A stretch of 64,000 nt of DNA. Source: Maea johnstoni. Taxonomy: Eukaryota; Annelida; Polychaeta; Spionida; Magelonidae. The notes under the pieces are model-generated. The model was not told where the DNA came from and did no database searches. It saw only the letters and a program-made list of their open reading frames with translations. The position numbers were made by a program, and so were the translations under genes. The DNA lies in the NCBI GenBank assembly GCA_963942565.1, contig OZ012684.1, forward strand, positions 70,604,040-70,668,039, in the 5' to 3' direction. Below, one piece after another: positions 59,061 through 64,000 of this stretch (the first letter of the stretch is position 1; every line of letters begins with the position of its first letter).

Positions 59061-60877
59061 TACAATGACAGTCAGTAGAGGTCGCTCCGTTCGTATGTCC
59101 GCACTCCTCTTAAGGTGATAATTTAGTACAGCAAGATCATCACCACTAGGTGGTGTCTTTGGCAGGCCCCTAAGCATGGATATCAAAACAAAAGATTGCA
59201 CATGAGGAGTGGTCATCCGCCACGAATCTCGACCTGGCAACTTTCTATTGTGGTACGACCAAGAGAACAAAGGGCGGCCCCTTTGGGCCATATCAACTCA
59301 AAATAGCAAATCATTGATAAGTTTATCATTATTCTGTAACTATGCAATGTAAGCTATACAATAGCATACGTGCCGTTGTCTACATTTAACTCAGTTTTCA
59401 GATATTTAAGTTTTAAAAATGACCCGGGTATCGGATAGGGTTCTACCTCAAACCATCCGTGCCGTAACGTAACGTCCCTATGCCATTGTTACTTTGATGG
59501 GACCTACCATTACCCACGGCTACGGTACGGAAAGCCTGAGGGGGTAAGTCTCCTTGACTAGGTACCCATGGTTATGGCCAGTTCAATAGTAATTTAAGCA
59601 TAACTAGCTTGCATATTTTGCCAGATTCAGCATTTTAAAGAGAAATACATTGAGATGGGGGTGGGGGTCTCTAAGTTAATTCATTCGAAATCATTGGTGT
59701 GGAAGGTCTTCTTGAAATATAAATCATTCTGTGGGGGTCTAGAATTGATGGGTGCCCCTATATATACGACCATTTTTGAGAAAAGTGTTTATTTCAAATT
59801 CAACCCCTCAAATTCAATCTTTATTTTTCTGTGCGCGAACTGCCCAGAATGAGAAGAAAATAGAAAATAACAAAATGACCGTAGTGGCGGCCTTTTTTCT
59901 CTAAAATGGCCACAAAAAATAAATCAAAAATTTGTCTCTAGCAAAAAGAAAAATCGGCCAAAAAACTCATACCTTTTCATATTTCCTTTAGTTTTGTCCT
60001 ACAAGGTACACTGTATAACATATCCAAAAATTGAAAAATTCTGAGGACAAAAAAACACACTGGTGGGGGCATCCTTAAGGTTAGCAAGGAGTAAACGAAA
60101 AGTATCGTTGATTTTATACTCAATAAAAAAAGTTACATGCAATTTGATATATTTTGATTTCAACCTTCTTCTATATTAAAGTATCGTTAGAAATTGATTA
60201 CTCTGTGTGTGTGCCTTTCCTTTAATTGGAGTTGTTATAATTACTTGTGTTTGTTATCGCCCGAGGGACCTCAACTGGACGGACAACCAATAAAACCCTA
60301 AACAGTCTATTCTCAATTGTATGGATAAATAATGATCATGATTAGGTATTTTTTTTATTAAAAGGCAATTCACCATTTTATCATTGTTTAATGACTCTTT
60401 TATGACCAAGTAGCCTATCTTTGGTTTTCGCTTATTGGTTTTATCAGTGACCTGTAATACCTATATGTAATACCTGTATATATCTGGTTTAATGCTAAAC
60501 CATCTCTACTAACATGAAATCAGCGGATGGCATTTAAACCTTACATGTGCAACCCAGTACATCCAAAAATAAGTTATTGTTGCATCTAGTAAGATTCATT
60601 AATATTGAACTAAAGGGAACGGTAATTTTTCAGGGACTAGGAGCATATTTTACGCAACGCCGAGTAGCTAGGCTAGTTAGGCACAGATGATTACATAACC
60701 TGTCATGCGCACTACACGGACTCTACGGTCAGACACACAATCGGCTAGCGTGGTAAACAGAAAGGTCTTGAGGACGGCACCGCATTGACCGCATGAAAGA
60801 TAATCACAGGCAGGGTAAGCTGAAATACCATAACGACACACCTTCGATGTTGACGAGAATATGATGCGGTCGTCTTG
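59061..60877. other. No gene recognised
   Basis: Short frames on both strands lack domains. No transposon ends found. Confidence 0.35.
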
Positions 60878-60879
60878 TA

Positions 60880-61017
60880 CTTTACGACCTCAATGCTGGT
60901 ACGTACCGAAATCGGACGTTCTCGAACCCATTGCTACATGCGATCTTAGACAATAATAATTCTGGTACGTACCAGCATTATGTAATTCAGGTACGTACCC
61001 GTTTTGAGGCCGTAAAG
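60880..61017. mobile_element. 138-bp inverted-repeat element (GGTACGTACC)
   Basis: Ends CTTTACGACCTCAATGCTGG and, reversed, CTTTACGGCCTCAAAACGGG. The 10-bp palindrome GGTACGTACC occurs three times. Non-coding, MITE-like. Confidence 0.65.
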
Positions 61018-61864
61018 ACTGATGATGCGAATAACTTAATTTAACACTTCTTACGCTCCAGTAAGCATGTACACTGCACAGTTCGTGGTGCACTATACTA
61101 CATGTATATCTTATATATTGGCCTTCAACCTACTACAACGCCAATCGATAGCATCAGGGGCGGATCCCACCCCCACATCTGACCTATGCACCTAACCCCA
61201 CCTATAGACACTATTAGACCTTGGACCAATACAACTTGTGGTTGCTGATCTATGATTAGACATATCACCATTTTTCCATTTCGGGAGGCTCTACTTAACA
61301 TCATAAATTTAACAGATAAAATATTTTTTTAATGCTGTCTGTGGTTATTTTACATCAATTCAATAATTCATGCTCATGTTTTATTTTGTGTAAATTATAG
61401 TATTTACATGATATAAAGCAATATTATAACAAGGCTGTTTAGGAACTCCAAAAATAATAGAAATGCGAATTTAAGTTATTAACTTACGGGGCTCCACCTT
61501 AATAATAAATGCGCAATGCATTTTCTATAGTAACCTGTAACAACACATTCTCAATTTCCGCGAACGCATACATAAGTATCCCCATTTTGATTAAGAATAA
61601 CCTTGGTTAGAGGGCCATAAAGACAAGACTTGCTACATATTACATCTATGATTGCAATAAATACTACTATCATCCTGCACCATTGGGATAACTTGTGCTA
61701 AAAGTGTAGTGCCATATGGTATGTGTCAATTGCAAAACTCACTAATCCATTCCCAGAACCTGTTGAAGAGAAAATTGCAATTTTCTGTGAAGCCACTGGT
61801 CTAGTGCGGGCTGAGTGCTACAGTCAGTGCAGTTTTCCTACTCATGTATGGAAATCCATTAATC

Positions 61865-62120
61865 ATGTTGCTGTGTGCAGCATATGGATGTAATAATAGG
61901 ACTAACAGGAATCCTAGTGACAAAAGAACATTTTATACATTCCCTAATCTGAACATACATCCAGAAAAAAGGAATTTAGCTGCACAATGACAACATTGCC
62001 ATGGTACTGGATGGAGTGTCAAGAACTTCAAATTTGCTTCATATAAAAGAGTATGTGAGGACCATTTTAAGGGATCCAGGTGCTTCTTAGATGATATGCA
62101 GGGAAGACTAATAGGCGGAT
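61865..62120 (+). pseudogene. Broken THAP-domain fragment
   Basis: One frame reads MLLCAAYGCNNRT...FYTFPN (C-x4-C and the FP of THAP), then, after an in-frame TGA at 61988-61990, WSVKNFKFASYKRVCEDHFK (the C-x2-H end). The spacing fits a single THAP zinc-finger DNA-binding domain. The frame decays after about 62110, so only this domain survives. THAP domains occur in P-element-like transposases and in host regulators; I cannot tell which this came from. Confidence 0.65.
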
Positions 62121-62239
62121 GGCCAAATGTCAGAATTATACTTTTGATAGCGTTTTTCGTTACAGGTCGTCATGCATGCTTATGCATCTCTATATAGGGT
62201 GGGCTTTAGTGTACGGGTGGATGGCACGTGTGATTTTGC

Positions 62240-62800
62240 TGCATAAGGGAATTTTGGGTCATTTTATGCAAAATATCACAAAAAAGCATGTTTTTTGGGA
62301 TTTCCTTCTAGAAAATTCATTTTTCGAGATAGAAACTCAAAACTTGCTACAAATGTGTTCAAGAGGATGCTTTTGATCTTAGAATATGTTGCGTTAGCGT
62401 GACTTCAATGAACCCCCCGCTGTGAGTGATGTTGGGGGAAAAATCATCAAAAATGAGTGATTTTTGTAATTTCCCACAAATTGAATGTCATACTGTGGAC
62501 CATTCCAAACTCTCAAGTAAATAGTTTTTGTTTAGAACACTACACAAGAAGGTATAGATATAGAAAGTGAGTTATATTTGAATATTTTCATGATATGCTA
62601 CGATTTTGGAGCATTTTACAGAAAAAATGGCGTTAGGGATTTGCTTCTGGAAGGTGCAATTTTCATAGTAGGAACTCAAAACTTGCCATAAATGATTTTA
62701 TAAGGATGTCTATGATATTCGAATGTTTTATGTTAGTATGAAATGTATCTGAACCCTACTGTGAGTGATTTTGGGGTAAAAAAACGTTAAAATAGTAGGA
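62240..62800. repeat. Two diverged direct repeats, about 350 bp apart
   Basis: GAAACTCAAAACTTGC (62331) and GGAACTCAAAACTTGC (62671) start matching stretches with CTGTGAGTGAT and GATTTTTGTAAT. The 85-codon frame in the first unit has no domain. Confidence 0.55.
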
Positions 62801-62814
62801 TTTTTGTAATCTAC

Positions 62815-62950
62815 CCTATCCCTCACCACTGCCTGGGTTCGAATCCCAGCTTGAGTATAAGAGTGACTTGGGGTTAGGCCGTGGTTTTCACCAGGTACTC
62901 CGGTTTCCTCCACTACTTACAACTGGCTAGTCACGAATTAGCCACAGTAT
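62815..62950 (+). repeat. tRNA-derived SINE-like copy
   Basis: A clear B-box (GGGTTCGAATCCCAGC) is followed by a body TCACCAGGTACTCCGGTTTCC-type (cut to 20: CACCAGGTACTCCGGTTTCC) and TGGCTAGTCAC. Related degenerate copies at 27640 and 33925. Abuts the LINE fragment. Confidence 0.55.
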
Positions 62951-63999
62951 GGCTTAAATGTGACGAAAAACTACATCTAAGAATGCCAATACATACTTCG
63001 AATAAGCTTTCTTCCTCTCGTCAAATATTTGCCTCAGGATAAGCTGCACCCATTGTGCTCCTGTCATGCCGTAATCCAAATTGGATTTTTATCAGTGTTC
63101 CGCTTTTCTGCTTCTACTTCATACTTTTTTGGCTAGAAATCTGGTTAAGACCTTATCATTCACTGTAATGCCCCTATACCTCCCTATCAGCCTTTTCTCT
63201 ACCTCCCTTATGTATCATTGTTACTACTCATTTTCTCAACTTCCAGGAATTCGCCAGGTACCCCGTATTACCCCGCACCCCCTAGATAATACGCACCCCC
63301 TCCCCAAGTCCCTTTCCCATATGTATAAAACAATTCCCCGTTTATAATACGCAGGGGGAGTTGGCCATTAAGTGCAGAGAGTTATATGTCTGTCCTGGTC
63401 TTTCGGTTGAGACGAGCGAGTCTAGGACAAATAAACAGGGCACATTCATTACAATTTGGTAAGGGTAAATTGTAATTGATACTGATAGGTGCCCATTTGT
63501 TGACTCCACTCGTTCAAAGTCGAGATGAGCGCAGACACCAGGTCGTGCCAACTATGTTCCCCAGGCTTATCCGTATCAATTTAAATTGACCCTCCCCAGC
63601 TCCTTTTATCCCCTAATTATAACGTAATTAAAATCCAAATATGGATGGATATGCCGTCCTTTCATCCAAGGTACTTAAATGGTGTTTTCCAACCCTGCGC
63701 CACACGTCCACGCACCCATGGCATCGGTAAAAAAAGTTCTGGTTTATGTACCCGTTGATAACACGCACCCCCTACTTGACATAGGTGATGCAATGTATAA
63801 ACGTGCGGGGTGTACGCGGGGTAATACGGTATACCATCTTGGCCCGTGGCTTTTTTCGTTCCCAAGTCCACAACAGCTTTTTTGACTTCCTCTACTGTAA
63901 TTGGATCATCCAATATATCTCCCTCTGCTTCATCTAAATTTTCAGCCTGATCCCTGTTCTCACTGTCCTGTTTTACTTTCTGTCTCTTTTTTAACATTT
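62951..63999 (-). pseudogene. Decayed LINE reverse-transcriptase fragment, split by a MITE
   Basis: Reading down from 63999: DDPITVEEVKKAVVDLGTKK and GQDGIP (entry to a non-LTR reverse transcriptase). After the insert at 63257-63835 come a degraded stretch, RYRGITVNDKVLTRFLAKK, then QFGLRHDRSTMGA and, one frame over, LRQIFDERKKAY and LAFLDV. The order matches LINE reverse transcriptase blocks 0-3. Several stops and frame changes separate these blocks. Clade not determined; the fragment runs past the right edge. Confidence 0.75.
63257..63835. mobile_element. 579-bp TIR element inserted in the LINE fragment
   Basis: Ends GGTACCCCGTATTACCCCGC and, reversed, GGTATACCGTATTACCCCGC (18 of 20 equal). 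Inner inverted phrases AATACGCACCCCC and its relatives occur near 63285 and 63760. TA borders both ends, suggesting a Tc/mariner- or pogo-like origin. No transposase frame. Confidence 0.75.
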
Positions 64000-64000
64000 T

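Overview
The window is eukaryotic nuclear DNA: intron-rich, AT-rich and full of small transposons. It carries three conserved animal genes. RCC1, SF3B5 and IFT88 (a cilium gene) point to a ciliated bilaterian. The TIR-element and tandem-repeat load, a tRNA-derived SINE-like repeat and a Ngaro-type retroelement would suit a marine invertebrate (mollusc, brachiopod, hemichordate or amphioxus grade). I cannot name the phylum from sequence alone.

Layout. 1-7.5 kb: RCC1 on the minus strand, six coding exons, 3' part beyond the left edge. It lies head-to-head with single-exon SF3B5 (7521-7778, plus), across a short GC-richer stretch with NRF1-like and ETS-like motifs that looks like a shared promoter. 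8-15 kb: no genes, but hAT-like MITEs, a 200-base assembly gap and about 3 kb of satellite-like tandem repeat. 15-24 kb: a 580-bp sequence duplicated in tandem. The first copy is clean. The second has been opened by a 943-bp TIR transposon (9-bp target duplication), by a 6700-bp Ngaro-type tyrosine-recombinase retroelement (no target duplication), and differs by a 146-bp segment. Because both copies are present, the window holds its own empty sites.

24-28 kb: repeats and probable IFT88 3' UTR. 28-49.6 kb: a complete 21-coding-exon IFT88 on the minus strand. All splice phases join to an 839-residue protein with the vertebrate-like acidic C terminus. Its introns hold several tandem duplications of exon edges, the most striking a 70-bp ladder repeating the end of coding exon 17 together with its splice donor.

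49.6-64 kb: mostly repeats. A 4.3-kb unit bounded by inverted ends (51.1-55.4 kb) carries a basic coiled-coil ORF, a second possible exon and an iterated 13-bp motif. Further right are 180-bp and 105-bp tandem repeats, a broken THAP-domain fragment, and a decayed LINE reverse-transcriptase fragment split by a 579-bp TIR element.

Functionally, RCC1 is the chromatin-bound Ran exchange factor, SF3B5 is a U2 snRNP SF3b subunit, and IFT88 is an IFT-B subunit. They share no pathway; the interest lies in the nested mobile DNA and the exon-edge repeats.
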